Positions 49,601 through 51,523 of a DNA stretch of 64,000 nucleotides are shown here, one piece after another. Made by a program: the position numbers and the translations under genes. The notes under the pieces were generated by a model that saw nothing but the letters and a program-made list of their open reading frames with translations, had not been told where the DNA came from and searched no databases. How positions within the stretch are numbered: the first letter of the stretch is position 1; each line of letters opens with the position of its first letter. The DNA comes from Bombyx mori (Eukaryota; Arthropoda; Insecta; Lepidoptera; Bombycidae), in contig NC_085133.1 in NCBI RefSeq assembly GCF_030269925.1, positions 7,150,001 to 7,214,000 on the forward strand, written 5' to 3'.

Positions 49601-51523
49601 GCAGATTAAAATTATTATCAGGGATCGAGGAAACTGATGTCTTGGTCTGATTGGGTCTTGGTCTCGGTCTGAGTATGCTCTGCCCCTAGCATTGCTGAGG
49701 TAGGTAGCGGCTTGGCTCTGCTCCTGGCATTGCTTAAGTCCACGGGTCACGGTAACAACTCACCATTAGGTAGCCCGTATCGTATGCTCGACTGCCTACA
49801 AGGGTAATAAAAAAATTTTTGGCTGAAAACTATTAAAAACTTTTTTACAAATCTCATTTTTTCTTCTCTGTTCATTGTTAGACGTATTTATTTCTATGAG
49901 TATACTACTAAAAATAGTCAAACTTTCAAATTAAATTGGGTGTTATAGTAACCGGCAAACTTCGTGAGCAAATGACCTTGACTGCGCAGGACCGAATTTT
50001 AGATCACTTTGGTGGTGAGGGTGAGGCGCGACGGCAGGGGAAATCGTATCGAGCGCGTTATTGGTAGATCAGTTGAACCTTGCGTCCCGCACCGCGCCCT
50101 CGTTCCGCTTGCTCCCAAAAGTACGCTTGCGTACAGTGAAAAGTCTATCGTTATTAATCGTTAAGTTATTTGTTATAATTGCTTGTTGACTTTGTTGCCA
50201 TTGCTATATGTTGAGTGTTTGTTGATTTTTTATAAAAAATACACTATGCCGCGACAAACTGGTGTAGTATTCAAAAGAAAGGGTAGAAAAATTGTGTACG
50301 ACGTATATTGCTTCATTATAAAACAGGGGAAGAATTATATGGAAAAAGTAAAACAGACTTCGGAAGCAAGAAAAACATCAGTGAGTACTGTTAGGTGCAT
50401 TATTAACGAAGCTAAAGGCTCTGGCTTGCTCGCCGTGTTTCGAACTCCGGGTAAGAAAAGATCAGGGAAGAAGAAAGTTACCGGAATGGATAGTTTCGTT
50501 CAATCTGTAATAAAAAGATGTAATCATAATAACTACATAACAAGCAGCGAAACTCCGTACCGTAGAAAGGCTTAGAAAAATTTAAAGAAGGTACAAATTT
50601 AAATGGCTCGGAATGAAGCTTACAACGAATTATAAAAGAGCTAGGCTTCAGATGGAAAAAAAACAGAAAGTAATCGGAAGCTGGTAATTGAAAAAAGTAA
50701 CATTCGATTACTACGAATCGAATATCTTCAAAAAATAATTAATTATAGACAAAAAAGAAGACCGAACCGACCGAGTTGTAAACTACACCGATGAGCCCTA
50801 TGTCGACTTATCACGATGATAGCGACTCGGGTGATGAAAACAGTGATGATGATGATGGTCAAGATTATGATAACGAAAAAAAAATTACAAATACCAGCTT
50901 TGCTTCAACTGAACGAAGACCTGGCAACAGCTCTAGTTTTGACTTAATAGAAGGAATATCTATTTTACCCCAAGATTAAATTATTACACTTATTAACCTA
51001 TATTTTTTGTTGATGTTCTAATAAATATATAAATAAATACATAATATGTTGATTTTAATAATTTAATAGCATTATGACGCAGAGTAAATAATGTTTTTGC
51101 ACGTGAGTGTACCATGCGCGAACTTACCCCCACTACGTCGACAAATGCTCAAGAAGTTTGCCGGCTATTATACAACTGTGTAAACAATTACAAGGCAATT
51201 TGTACGGAGTTCATTATCGCACATAACAAGTCTCCTATGTCTTTTTTATTTATTTTTTATTGCCCTTGTAGGCAGACGAGCATACGGCCCGCCTAATGGT
51301 AAGTGGTTACCGTCGCTCATGGACTTCAGCAACGCCAGTAACAGAGCCAAGCCGCTGCCTACCGTAATGTGTAATCAATCCTTTCTAAATATTGTATAAA
51401 TTATTTCAGGCACATTACTTATCAGCGCCGCAGCTGATCGATCTCCACAAAAACGGCGAACACTCTGCCGGGGTGCCGGCCGTGCCCTCCGTGCCCTCGG
51501 TGGGCTTCGGCGGCTTCTGTTAG
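4670..51523 (+). CDS. Tdg: Thymine DNA glycosylase, extended insect form (gene model, 21 coding exons)
   Basis: Gene-level entry; exons are listed separately. Seen: joined exons give one open frame of about 1165 codons plus TAG, with every intron GT-AG and every phase compatible. Residues ~230-420 carry the MUG/TDG-family uracil/thymine glycosylase core: RFNG, LPDHL, GINPG (Asn263 matches the catalytic Asn of vertebrate TDG), [32 protein letters not shown] and [10 protein letters not shown]. Family knowledge: TDG flips out and removes T or U opposite G, and formyl/carboxylcytosine, starting base-excision repair and active demethylation in the nucleus. Flanking parts are a Pro/His/Gln-rich N-terminus, AT-hook-like KKRGRKKK (194-201), AT-hooks at 472-480 and 514-522, a 10-Gln run, and a long low-complexity tail. 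The loop between YEVF and MPSSSAR looks shorter than in vertebrate TDG as I remember it. The first exon and exact N-terminus are inferred; the rest is firm. Confidence 0.93.
4947..5150 (-). mobile_element. Jockey/CR1-like LINE 3' end
   Basis: Minus-strand copy of the same LINE tail, ending near GGAAACACCGTGGAGG. Confidence 0.7.
5636..5805 (+). mobile_element. Jockey/CR1-like LINE 3' end
   Basis: Plus-strand copy (GACATGTCCTTCTTCAAACG to AATAAAAAAA). It opposes the copy at 4947-5150, giving an inverted pair about 490 bp apart. Confidence 0.7.
6310..6557 (+). mobile_element. SINE tail copy (family S1)
   Basis: Plus strand from TACTGGTGGTAGGACATC to GCTAAGCAATTAAAAAA. Confidence 0.7.
6558..7458. 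other. AT-rich intron stretch
   Basis: Intron 1 sequence with long A and T runs (6880-7020, 7180-7260). No exon or known repeat recognised. Confidence 0.4.
7459..7735 (-). mobile_element. Bm1-type SINE, minus strand, with internal duplication
   Basis: Poly-T start at 7459, then the Bm1 3' half. A ~34-bp unit (GAGCTCGCGGGGCTCAAACC...) is repeated twice at about 7527-7590. Confidence 0.8.
7736..8030 (+). mobile_element. Bm1-type SINE, plus strand
   Basis: Faces the previous copy head to head. Runs from CTAACGGTGCTTTTAGG to GGCTATCAGCATAGGTAGCC and an A-rich tail. Confidence 0.8.
8735..9297 (-). mobile_element. Helitron H1 with duplicated 5' end
   Basis: Minus-strand element: 3' CTAG terminus at 8735-8738 (CTAGTGGTCCCGCAGTAG), first TC start at 9152, then about 145 bp of the 5' end repeated to a second TC at 9297. 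Confidence 0.8.
9635..9870 (+). mobile_element. SINE tail copy (family S1)
   Basis: From TACTGTTGGTAGGACCTC to AGCAATAAAAAAATAAATA. Confidence 0.7.
9871..11135. other. Intron 1 sequence, possible old LTR-like stretch
   Basis: Mostly unrecognised. Around 10396-10540 a TATATAAA box is followed about 100 bp later by AATAAA, as in an LTR, and the minus strand at 10780-10983 holds a 67-codon frame I do not recognise. No paired LTR was found, so the identity is open. Confidence 0.25.
11136..11335 (+). mobile_element. Bm1-type SINE, 3' half
   Basis: From CCCACTGAGTTTCTCGCCGG to the A-rich tail after GGCTATCAGCAAAGG. Confidence 0.8.
11336..12756. other. End of intron 1, unique-looking
   Basis: AT-rich sequence with no recognised repeat except a short diverged piece of S1 near 12560. 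Ends in the acceptor of exon 2. Confidence 0.4.
12757..12954 (+). CDS. Tdg: Tdg exon 2
   Basis: Codes for residues ~9-75 (198 nt, enters and leaves in phase 2). Acceptor TATGGCAG before 12757, donor GTAAAA at 12955. The peptide is acidic, Pro- and Ser-rich ([16 protein letters not shown], then many Pro/Glu pairs and PQPEPEPY), predicted disordered, with no recognised domain. The exon is much richer in G+C than the surrounding intron, which by itself opens long false frames on both strands. Confidence 0.85.
12955..13726. other. Intron 2, first half
   Basis: No exon recognised. The 60-codon plus-strand frame at 13527-13709 has no family resemblance that I can see. Confidence 0.4.
13727..13835 (-). 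mobile_element. Bm1-type SINE fragment
   Basis: Minus-strand fragment from GGGCGAGCTCACGGGGCC to the AAGATCCGGTGA border, diverged. Confidence 0.65.
14247..14437 (-). mobile_element. Bm1-type SINE fragment
   Basis: Minus strand from GAATAGGTGAGCTCACGGGG to GCAAGCGACGGGTTCGACC. Confidence 0.75.
14594..14796 (+). CDS. Tdg: Tdg exon 3
   Basis: Codes for residues ~75-143. Acceptor TCCACAG at 14587-14593, donor GTAAGT at 14797. Starts [17 protein letters not shown] and contains a His/Gln/Pro run ([15 protein letters not shown]). This low-complexity segment looks disordered. It ends KRDDDIYN with the Gly143 codon split across the junction. Confidence 0.87.
14966..15166 (-). mobile_element. SINE tail copy (family S1), internally deleted
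   Basis: Minus strand; the block holding AAACCGAAACGCATTACTGC is missing compared with other copies. Confidence 0.7.
15511..15766 (+). mobile_element. SINE tail copy (family S1)
   Basis: Plus strand, ACTGGTGGTAGGACCTCTTG through a long A-rich tail. Opposed to the copy 350 bp upstream. Confidence 0.7.
16040..16232 (+). CDS. Tdg: Tdg exon 4, with AT-hook-like basic patch
   Basis: Codes for residues ~143-207. Acceptor CGAACAG, donor GTGAGT at 16233. Three parts are visible: an acidic start ([16 protein letters not shown]), a Gln/His/Met-rich middle, and a basic end [15 protein letters not shown] at ~193-207. RGRK resembles an AT-hook core but lacks the canonical Pro, so it may act as a nuclear localisation signal and/or minor-groove contact. 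Two psi-K-x-E SUMO-consensus motifs occur (IKRE, IKDE). Confidence 0.87.
16459..16860 (+). mobile_element. Helitron H1
   Basis: Plus strand, TC start at 16459 (TCTATATATTAATACATG). The 3' end is worn and lacks a clean CTAG. Confidence 0.65.
16861..17726. other. Intron 4 sequence
   Basis: AT-rich; no repeat or exon recognised. Confidence 0.4.
17727..17905 (+). mobile_element. Bm1-type SINE, diverged 3' half
   Basis: AACCACTGAATTTCTCGGTG to the GGGGAAAAAGG tail, with more substitutions than other copies. Confidence 0.65.
18110..18548 (+). mobile_element. Bm1-type SINE, near full length
   Basis: One of two long copies; includes the 5' part (CCTCTCATCGTGGCCGCCAG, then GACAGAATGGAAAGCAGTCG) and ends GGGTAGGAAAAAAAAGG. 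Confidence 0.8.
18549..20756. other. Intron 4 sequence
   Basis: About 2.2 kb, AT-rich. The 83-codon plus-strand frame at 19525-19776 and its surroundings show GTCGTTATAA-like words seen in pogo-type elements, but I could not define ends. Confidence 0.3.
20757..21118 (-). mobile_element. tRNA-headed SINE S1, rearranged
   Basis: Minus strand: tRNA-like head at about 21040-21118 (box-B-like GGTGTTCGAATCCCGC on the minus strand), linker, then body to about 20810. The first ~37 bp (20757-20793) match the body in the opposite direction, so this copy is inverted or recombined at its left end. Confidence 0.7.
21119..21540. other. GC-richer intron island
   Basis: Around 21225-21370 the sequence is notably richer in CpG than the intron, with TGACGTCA (CRE-like palindrome) at about 21234. 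No exon seen. Could be a regulatory island. Confidence 0.3.
22196..22315 (+). mobile_element. SINE tail copy (family S1), short
   Basis: From ATCTCTAGTCTCAAGGTAGG to AACAATAAATAAAAAG. Confidence 0.65.
22376..22492 (-). mobile_element. Jockey/CR1-like LINE 3' end
   Basis: Minus strand, diverged copy (AGCACACGGCCCACCTTATA). Confidence 0.65.
22556..22833 (-). mobile_element. tRNA-headed SINE S2, full length
   Basis: On the minus strand the head at 22833-22758 reads GGCCGTCTGGTGTAGTGG (A box) and GCGGGTTCGAATCCCGCC (T-arm/B box), followed by about 190 bp of body and a 3' AATAAA-like tail near 22566. The anticodon arm is mispaired and the acceptor ends do not pair, so this is a SINE and not a tRNA gene. 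A different family from S1. Confidence 0.75.
22935..23090 (+). mobile_element. Bm1-type SINE 5' part joined to S1 tail
   Basis: Contains the Bm1 5' part (GGCCGCC-like, AACACGTCATTTGGAATCC) and breaks off near 23090, where an S1 tail begins at once. Confidence 0.65.
23091..23175 (+). mobile_element. SINE tail fragment (family S1)
   Basis: GTCGTAGATGTCTATGGGCT to AAGCAATAAAAAAG. Directly abuts the Bm1 fragment, making a chimera. Confidence 0.65.
23618..24307. mobile_element. pogo/Tigger-like MITE, TA target
   Basis: 690 bp with inverted ends CAGTCAAACCTGGATAAGCG / complement ending 24307, flanked by TA on both sides. The interior repeats words such as CTTATAGAGGTTTCTC in both orientations. 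No transposase frame, so mobilised in trans if at all. Confidence 0.8.
24391..24502 (+). mobile_element. SINE tail copy (family S1)
   Basis: Short 3' end, ATATCTCAAGGTGGGTGG to AGGAATAAAAAAAA, inside the split Helitron. Confidence 0.7.
24950..25090 (-). mobile_element. SINE tail copy (family S1), diverged
   Basis: Minus strand; worn copy with many substitutions. Confidence 0.55.
25395..25570. other. CpG-rich island in intron 4
   Basis: A sharp GC- and CpG-rich patch (CGCGCGCGGCGGCGCCGCTG) in AT-rich intron. Both strands look open only because stops are rare in such sequence. No splice-bounded exon fits. Possible internal promoter or regulatory island. Confidence 0.3.
25690..25840 (+). pseudogene. 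LINE RT C-terminal relic
   Basis: The plus strand keeps a broken frame reading [25 protein letters not shown] and GTRLEKR followed by Glu codons, like the end of RTE/jockey-type LINE proteins. Three in-frame stops interrupt it. Confidence 0.5.
25836..26252 (-). mobile_element. tRNA-headed SINE S1, full length
   Basis: The best full copy. Minus strand: tRNA-like head at about 26252-26175 (GGCCTAAAGGATAAGACG-like A box and GGTGTTCGAAT B box), a linker with AATAACATCGTGTAATAAA, then the body and A-tail at 25836. It shows that the many headless copies in this window are 5'-truncated or share a tail with a partner LINE. Confidence 0.8.
26253..26936. other. AT-rich intron stretch
   Basis: Nothing recognised. 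Confidence 0.4.
26937..27085 (+). mobile_element. Bm1-type SINE, deleted copy
   Basis: Starts GACACAACCCACTGAG and lacks the block between TTCTCAG and GCACTGCTCTTGC. Confidence 0.65.
27282..27522 (+). mobile_element. SINE tail copy (family S1)
   Basis: Plus strand, from GACTGGTGGTAGAGC to AAGCAATAAATTGAAAAAA. Confidence 0.65.
27660..27840 (-). mobile_element. SINE tail copy (family S1), old
   Basis: Strongly diverged minus-strand copy ending in CTACCACCAGTGAATG. Confidence 0.5.
27918..28246 (-). mobile_element. tRNA-headed SINE S1, internally deleted
   Basis: Minus strand, head at about 28246-28165, linker, shortened body, poly-T edge near 27918. Confidence 0.75.
28502..28707 (-). mobile_element. 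Helitron, family H3 (mini)
   Basis: Minus strand: starts TCACTACATAGTATAAAAC (28707) and ends in the CTAG terminus after GCGGGTCG (28502). Sits 54 bp upstream of exon 5. Confidence 0.75.
28762..28918 (+). CDS. Tdg: Tdg exon 5, start of catalytic domain
   Basis: Codes for residues ~207-259. Acceptor TTCGCGCAG at 28761, donor GTGAGT at 28919. After a linker with the SUMO-consensus motif IKVE (210-213), the glycosylase fold starts near [14 protein letters not shown] (229-242), followed by [13 protein letters not shown], the beta strand leading into the catalytic loop. A 12.5-kb intron precedes it, and a Helitron ends 54 bp before the acceptor. Confidence 0.95.
28919..29740. other. Intron 5, first part
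   Basis: AT-rich; no repeat recognised. Confidence 0.4.
29742..30418. mobile_element. TIR element with GGACCGTTTATTTTGAAAGT ends
   Basis: About 40-bp inverted ends (starting near 29742 and 30418) frame ~675 bp, set in TATATA. The inner word GGACTTACACCACTTTCA occurs again at about 30213. A second element (29798-30113) lies inside it. No coding frame. Confidence 0.75.
29798..30113 (+). mobile_element. GGAACGAAGTTCC element, nested copy
   Basis: Begins TTGGAACGAAGTTCCTTATC and ends GGAACTTCGTTCCATCC followed by the hairpin GGTGTC-CCTT-GACACC. An inverted copy is at 61296-61632, which defines both borders. Confidence 0.7.
30575..30706 (+). CDS. Tdg: Tdg exon 6, catalytic GINPG motif
   Basis: Codes for residues 260-303, phase 0 at both ends. 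Acceptor TTCGCAG, donor GTATAT at 30707. Begins IGINPG: Asn263 is at the place of the catalytic Asn that positions the water in vertebrate TDG. It continues [19 protein letters not shown] and SGL, the most conserved stretch of the family. No key residue is missing, so the enzyme should be active. Confidence 0.97.
30845..31157 (+). mobile_element. Bm1-type SINE
   Basis: GGTGCTTTTAGGACTCTCAG to GGTAAGGTAAAAAAACG, in intron 6. Confidence 0.75.
31575..31805 (+). CDS. Tdg: Tdg exon 7, catalytic core
   Basis: Codes for residues 304-380, phase 0 at both ends. Acceptor TTTCCAG, donor GTGAGT at 31806. Contains [18 protein letters not shown] and [17 protein letters not shown], matching the TDG core. 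The segment after YEVF up to the MPSSS strand appears several residues shorter than in vertebrate TDG (comparison from memory). Confidence 0.96.
31806..32282. other. Intron 7, first part
   Basis: Contains a diverged minus-strand scrap of S1 near 31900-32000 (CGGCTGCCCCTCCCC). Otherwise nothing. Confidence 0.35.
32283..32572 (+). mobile_element. Helitron, family H2
   Basis: Plus strand; TC start (TCTATATATATATAAATG), 3' end CTGCCGGGTCAGCTAG then T. No target duplication, as expected for Helitrons. A second copy is at 38869-39162. Confidence 0.75.
33355..33708 (+). mobile_element. Retroposon family R, 3' end beside exon 8
   Basis: From GCGAGGAGTGAAGTTGTG through GACCTAAAGGTCTTAGTTAC to an A10 tail that stops 9 bp before exon 8. 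GC-richer sequence at 33128-33354 may belong to the same insertion. Confidence 0.7.
33718..33926 (+). CDS. Tdg: Tdg exon 8, end of catalytic domain
   Basis: Codes for residues 381-450. Acceptor ATTCCAG, donor GTGACC at 33927. Begins [18 protein letters not shown]; the MPSSSAR loop (385-391) is the TDG insertion loop that wedges into DNA. The core ends near FRDYLNGLV (~419), followed by a charged linker. The A-tail of a retroposon stops only 9 bp before this exon. Confidence 0.96.
34440..34850 (+). promoter_or_regulatory. Possible internal promoter region in intron 8
   Basis: A GC-richer patch (about 34455-34580) is followed by CTATACAATATTA and TTCAGTGAAAAGTGAATG, which looks like a leader. 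Exon 9 then offers Met453 eight bases in. Motif-level evidence only. Confidence 0.2.
34851..35846. other. End of intron 8
   Basis: Unique-looking AT-rich sequence; a worn minus-strand LINE/SINE scrap may lie near 35160-35260. Confidence 0.35.
35847..36123 (+). CDS. Tdg: Tdg exon 9, two AT-hooks and polyglutamine
   Basis: Codes for residues ~450-542. Acceptor TTTTCAG, donor GTTCGT at 36124. Two copies of KKKRGRPKK (472-480 and 514-522), each with a canonical RGRP AT-hook core for the A/T minor groove, are separated by a Pro/Arg-rich linker. The SUMO-consensus VKLE is at 481-484. The exon ends in ten Gln coded by mixed CAA/CAG. Met453 lies eight bases into the exon and could start a shorter form if an internal promoter exists. 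Confidence 0.93.
36124..37079. other. Intron 9, first part
   Basis: No exon seen; 36840-37015 resembles a heavily diverged minus-strand S1 SINE. Confidence 0.35.
37080..37244. mobile_element. MITE with long CTTAGTGCGAG inverted ends
   Basis: 165 bp; arms of about 43 bp (CTTAGTGCGAG... with TTCTCGATAGCGTAA) fold back on each other with few mismatches. Confidence 0.75.
37262..37680 (+). mobile_element. Bm1-type SINE, near full length
   Basis: Second long copy; 5' CCTCTCATCGTGGCCGCCGG to a tail of twelve A after GGTAGG. Confidence 0.85.
37796..38009 (+). CDS. Tdg: Tdg exon 10
   Basis: Codes for residues ~543-614. Acceptor ATTTCAG, donor GTATAC at 38010. Gln/Ser/Pro-rich and disordered, with [13 protein letters not shown] and [11 protein letters not shown]. 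No domain recognised. A SINE starts about 35 bp after the donor. Confidence 0.87.
38045..38276 (+). mobile_element. SINE tail copy (family S1)
   Basis: Starts CTTGACTCTTGTGAGTCCG about 35 bp after the exon 10 donor and ends AAGCAATAAATAAAA. Confidence 0.75.
38482..38615 (+). CDS. Tdg: Tdg exon 11
   Basis: Codes for residues ~614-658. Acceptor GTCGTCAG, donor GTACGC at 38616. Peptide [20 protein letters not shown] followed by Ser/Gly/Ala and [15 protein letters not shown]. Several Ser-Pro pairs are possible proline-directed kinase sites. Very GC-rich, so all frames look open. Confidence 0.85.
38742..39415 (+). mobile_element. Helitron H1 carrying a nested Helitron H2
   Basis: H1 begins near 38742 (TATACATTAATACGTGAAGC), is interrupted at 38869-39162, and resumes TCTGCATAAAAAATACATTA to about 39415. 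Confidence 0.75.
38869..39162 (+). mobile_element. Helitron, family H2, nested
   Basis: TC start at 38869; 3' end CTGCCGGGTCAGCCAG, so the terminal CTAG has become CCAG. Confidence 0.75.
39612..39755 (+). CDS. Tdg: Tdg exon 12
   Basis: Codes for residues 659-706, phase 0 at both ends. Acceptor GTTTTGTAG, donor GTGACT at 39756. Ser/Pro/Gly/Tyr-rich with repeated S-P steps ([33 protein letters not shown]). A MITE sits 83 bp after the donor. Confidence 0.86.
39839..40064. mobile_element. TA-flanked MITE, copy 1 of 3
   Basis: Inverted ends TCGACGCTTGAAAGGCAAAC / complement, each flanked by TA. Tc1/mariner-type by target and size (~226 bp). Confidence 0.8.
40065..40621. other. Intron 12, remainder
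   Basis: AT-rich, with an A16 run near 40409; nothing else recognised. Confidence 0.4.
40622..40708 (+). CDS. Tdg: Tdg exon 13 (NAGNAG acceptor)
   Basis: Codes for residues 707-735, phase 0. The acceptor is ACAGCAG: splicing at the first AG starts the exon at 40622 with Gln, while use of the second drops that Gln (start 40625). Donor GTCACT at 40709. Peptide of Pro/Ser/His ([21 protein letters not shown]). A Helitron begins about 24 bp after the donor. Confidence 0.82.
40734..40985 (-). mobile_element. Helitron, family H4
   Basis: Minus strand: TC start TCTATACTAATATATAAATC (about 40985), CTAG 3' end at 40735-40738 preceded by GCGGATACAG. Confidence 0.7.
40995..41102 (-). mobile_element. 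Jockey/CR1-like LINE 3' end
   Basis: Minus strand, joined to the Helitron edge; GACGAGCGTACGGCCCACC to GCCGCTGCCTACC. Confidence 0.65.
41510..41710 (+). CDS. Tdg: Tdg exon 14
   Basis: Codes for residues 736-802, phase 0. Acceptor TGTTTTAG, donor GTCAGC at 41711. Starts [16 protein letters not shown], then Gly/Pro/Ser-rich, ending [13 protein letters not shown]. Same S-P/Y-rich style as exons 11-13. Confidence 0.85.
41764..42022. mobile_element. TA-flanked MITE, copy 2 of 3
   Basis: Same family as 39839-40064, with a ~30-bp longer centre (repeated CTAGATTCTACTACAGC). TA on both sides. Confidence 0.8.
42355..42476 (+). mobile_element. Jockey/CR1-like LINE 3' end
   Basis: Plus strand, internally deleted; ends AAGGCAATAAAAAATAAC. 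Followed at once by a minus-strand S1 poly-T edge at about 42486-42515. Confidence 0.65.
42553..42726 (+). CDS. Tdg: Tdg exon 15
   Basis: Codes for residues 803-860, phase 0. Acceptor TTAACAG, donor GTAATC at 42727. Gly/Ser start, then [20 protein letters not shown] and an acidic end ([11 protein letters not shown]). The upstream intron end consists of two retroposon tails, and a retroposon begins 27 bp after the donor. Confidence 0.85.
42754..43158 (-). mobile_element. Retroposon family R, complete copy with target duplication
   Basis: About 405 bp on the minus strand, poly-T at 42754. Flanked by TCCAGTCAACGCGTGA (42738-42753) and TCCAGTCAATGCGTGA (43159-43174), a 15/16 direct repeat, so borders are clear. 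No frame; SINE-sized. Lies 27 bp after the exon 15 donor. Confidence 0.8.
43662..43897 (+). mobile_element. SINE tail copy (family S1) beside exon 16
   Basis: GTTGTGAGTCCGCGCGGGTA to AAGCAATAAATAAATAAAAA; its A-rich tail is the sequence just before the exon 16 acceptor. Confidence 0.8.
43908..44067 (+). CDS. Tdg: Tdg exon 16 (NAGNAG acceptor beside a SINE tail)
   Basis: Codes for residues 861-914. Acceptor TTCAGCAG: 43908 is used here, but the first AG would start the exon at 43905 and add one Gln. Donor GTGCGA at 44068. Peptide [20 protein letters not shown] then [20 protein letters not shown]. The normal polypyrimidine tract is absent because a SINE A-tail ends about 10 bp before the acceptor. 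Confidence 0.83.
44165..44420 (+). mobile_element. Bm1-type SINE
   Basis: GGTCACCGTCCTCGTCGAAC to GGTAGAAAAAAAAACC. Confidence 0.8.
44767..44961 (-). mobile_element. Helitron, family H3/H4-like (mini)
   Basis: Minus strand: TCTATACTAATATTATAAAG start (about 44961), then GACCGATTTG, and 3' end GCGAGGGCGGGTCGCTAG at 44768. About 195 bp. Confidence 0.75.
44962..45385. other. Intron 16, end
   Basis: Contains CAAGAAACTCAGCGGGC near 45201, a word I associate with an unclassified lepidopteran repeat; not defined further. Confidence 0.3.
45386..45461 (+). CDS. Tdg: Tdg exon 17
   Basis: Short exon coding for residues ~914-939. Acceptor TCCACAG, donor GTGAGT at 45462. Peptide [20 protein letters not shown] followed by PSNFN. 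Both splice sites are strong and the phase (in 1, out 2) fits its neighbours exactly. Confidence 0.85.
45827..45957 (+). CDS. Tdg: Tdg exon 18, HTP repeats
   Basis: Codes for residues ~939-983. Acceptor GGACCAG, donor GTAAGT at 45958. Gly-rich start, then [14 protein letters not shown] and four or more His-Thr-Pro triplets in a row, a small tripeptide repeat that may vary in length. Confidence 0.85.
46134..46413 (+). CDS. Tdg: Tdg exon 19, with an amphipathic motif
   Basis: Codes for residues ~983-1076. Acceptor TTACAG, donor GTATGT at 46414. Contains [19 protein letters not shown] (1002 onward), the only hydrophobic helix-like stretch in the whole C-terminal tail, followed by Gly/Ala/Pro-rich sequence and [16 protein letters not shown]. 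Confidence 0.87.
46468..46712 (+). mobile_element. Retroposon family R, copy before exon 20
   Basis: Plus strand, GGGGGAAAATAAAACAAAGC through GACCTAAAGGTCTTAGTTAC to a short A tail, about 31 bp before exon 20. Confidence 0.75.
46744..46900 (+). CDS. Tdg: Tdg exon 20
   Basis: Codes for residues ~1076-1128. Acceptor TGATTCAG, donor GTACAC at 46901. Tyr/Gly/Pro-rich: [39 protein letters not shown], ending in PPPAHHQQ. A retroposon tail ends about 30 bp upstream. Confidence 0.86.
46922..47724. other. Possible TIR element at start of intron 20
   Basis: CATGGCACACT at about 46925 and its complement AGTGTGCCATG at 47714-47724 are inverted and bracket 800 bp of AT-rich non-coding DNA. The hAT element is inserted exactly at the right-hand end. 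The left end lies 24 bp after the exon 20 donor. Confidence 0.4.
47725..48839. mobile_element. hAT-superfamily non-autonomous element with 8-bp TSD
   Basis: 1115 bp with inverted ends TAGGAGTGGGTGATAT / ATATTACCCACTCCTA and a perfect 8-bp duplication GTGCCATG at 47717-47724 and 48840-48847. End sequence and TSD length point to hAT. It carries an 81-bp tandem repeat and no transposase. Confidence 0.88.
47817..48047. repeat. 81-bp tandem repeat, about 3 units, inside the hAT element
   Basis: Units start CGATATCAGCCGATACACG and contain CATCGGCATATCGTACCG; they are nearly identical. Because 81 is a multiple of 3 without stops, three repeated frames look open on both strands, but this is not a gene. 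Confidence 0.85.
48848..49670. other. Intron 20, middle
   Basis: AT-rich, with scraps like TATACATGGTTCTGCG. No exon seen. Confidence 0.35.
49676..49818 (+). mobile_element. Jockey/CR1-like LINE 3' end, with partial duplication
   Basis: The word GGCTTGGCTCTG-CCTGGCATTGCT and a shorter CTCTGCCCCTAGCATTGCTG occur in tandem before the AATAAAAAAA tail. Confidence 0.65.
50246..50990 (+). pseudogene. Decayed Tc1/mariner-like (IS630-type) transposase
   Basis: Starts [20 protein letters not shown] with an HTH-like region ([20 protein letters not shown]) and runs to stop at 50574. Downstream, in shifted frames, are [23 protein letters not shown] sequence and [10 protein letters not shown] near 50790, the first catalytic-Asp strand of DDE transposases. 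It then passes at once to an acidic Asp/Ser tail ending at 50979. The rest of the DDE core is deleted. Arthropod family by resemblance; inactive. Confidence 0.6.
51246..51366 (-). mobile_element. Jockey/CR1-like LINE 3' end
   Basis: Minus strand, about 45 bp before exon 21. Confidence 0.7.
51410..51523 (+). CDS. Tdg: Tdg exon 21, C-terminus and stop
   Basis: Codes for residues 1129-1165 and TAG (51521-51523). Acceptor TTATTTCAG. Peptide [18 protein letters not shown], then a Val/Pro/Ser/Gly tail ending GFGGFC. A LINE tail lies about 45 bp upstream. The frame agrees with exon 20 (phase 0). Confidence 0.87.
   Translation, partial: AHYLSAPQLIDLHKNGEHSAGVPAVPSVPSVGFGGFC

Noticed and set aside
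50791..50979. Separate small acidic protein
   Set aside because: It follows the transposase relic and looks like its acidic C-terminal tail after an internal deletion.
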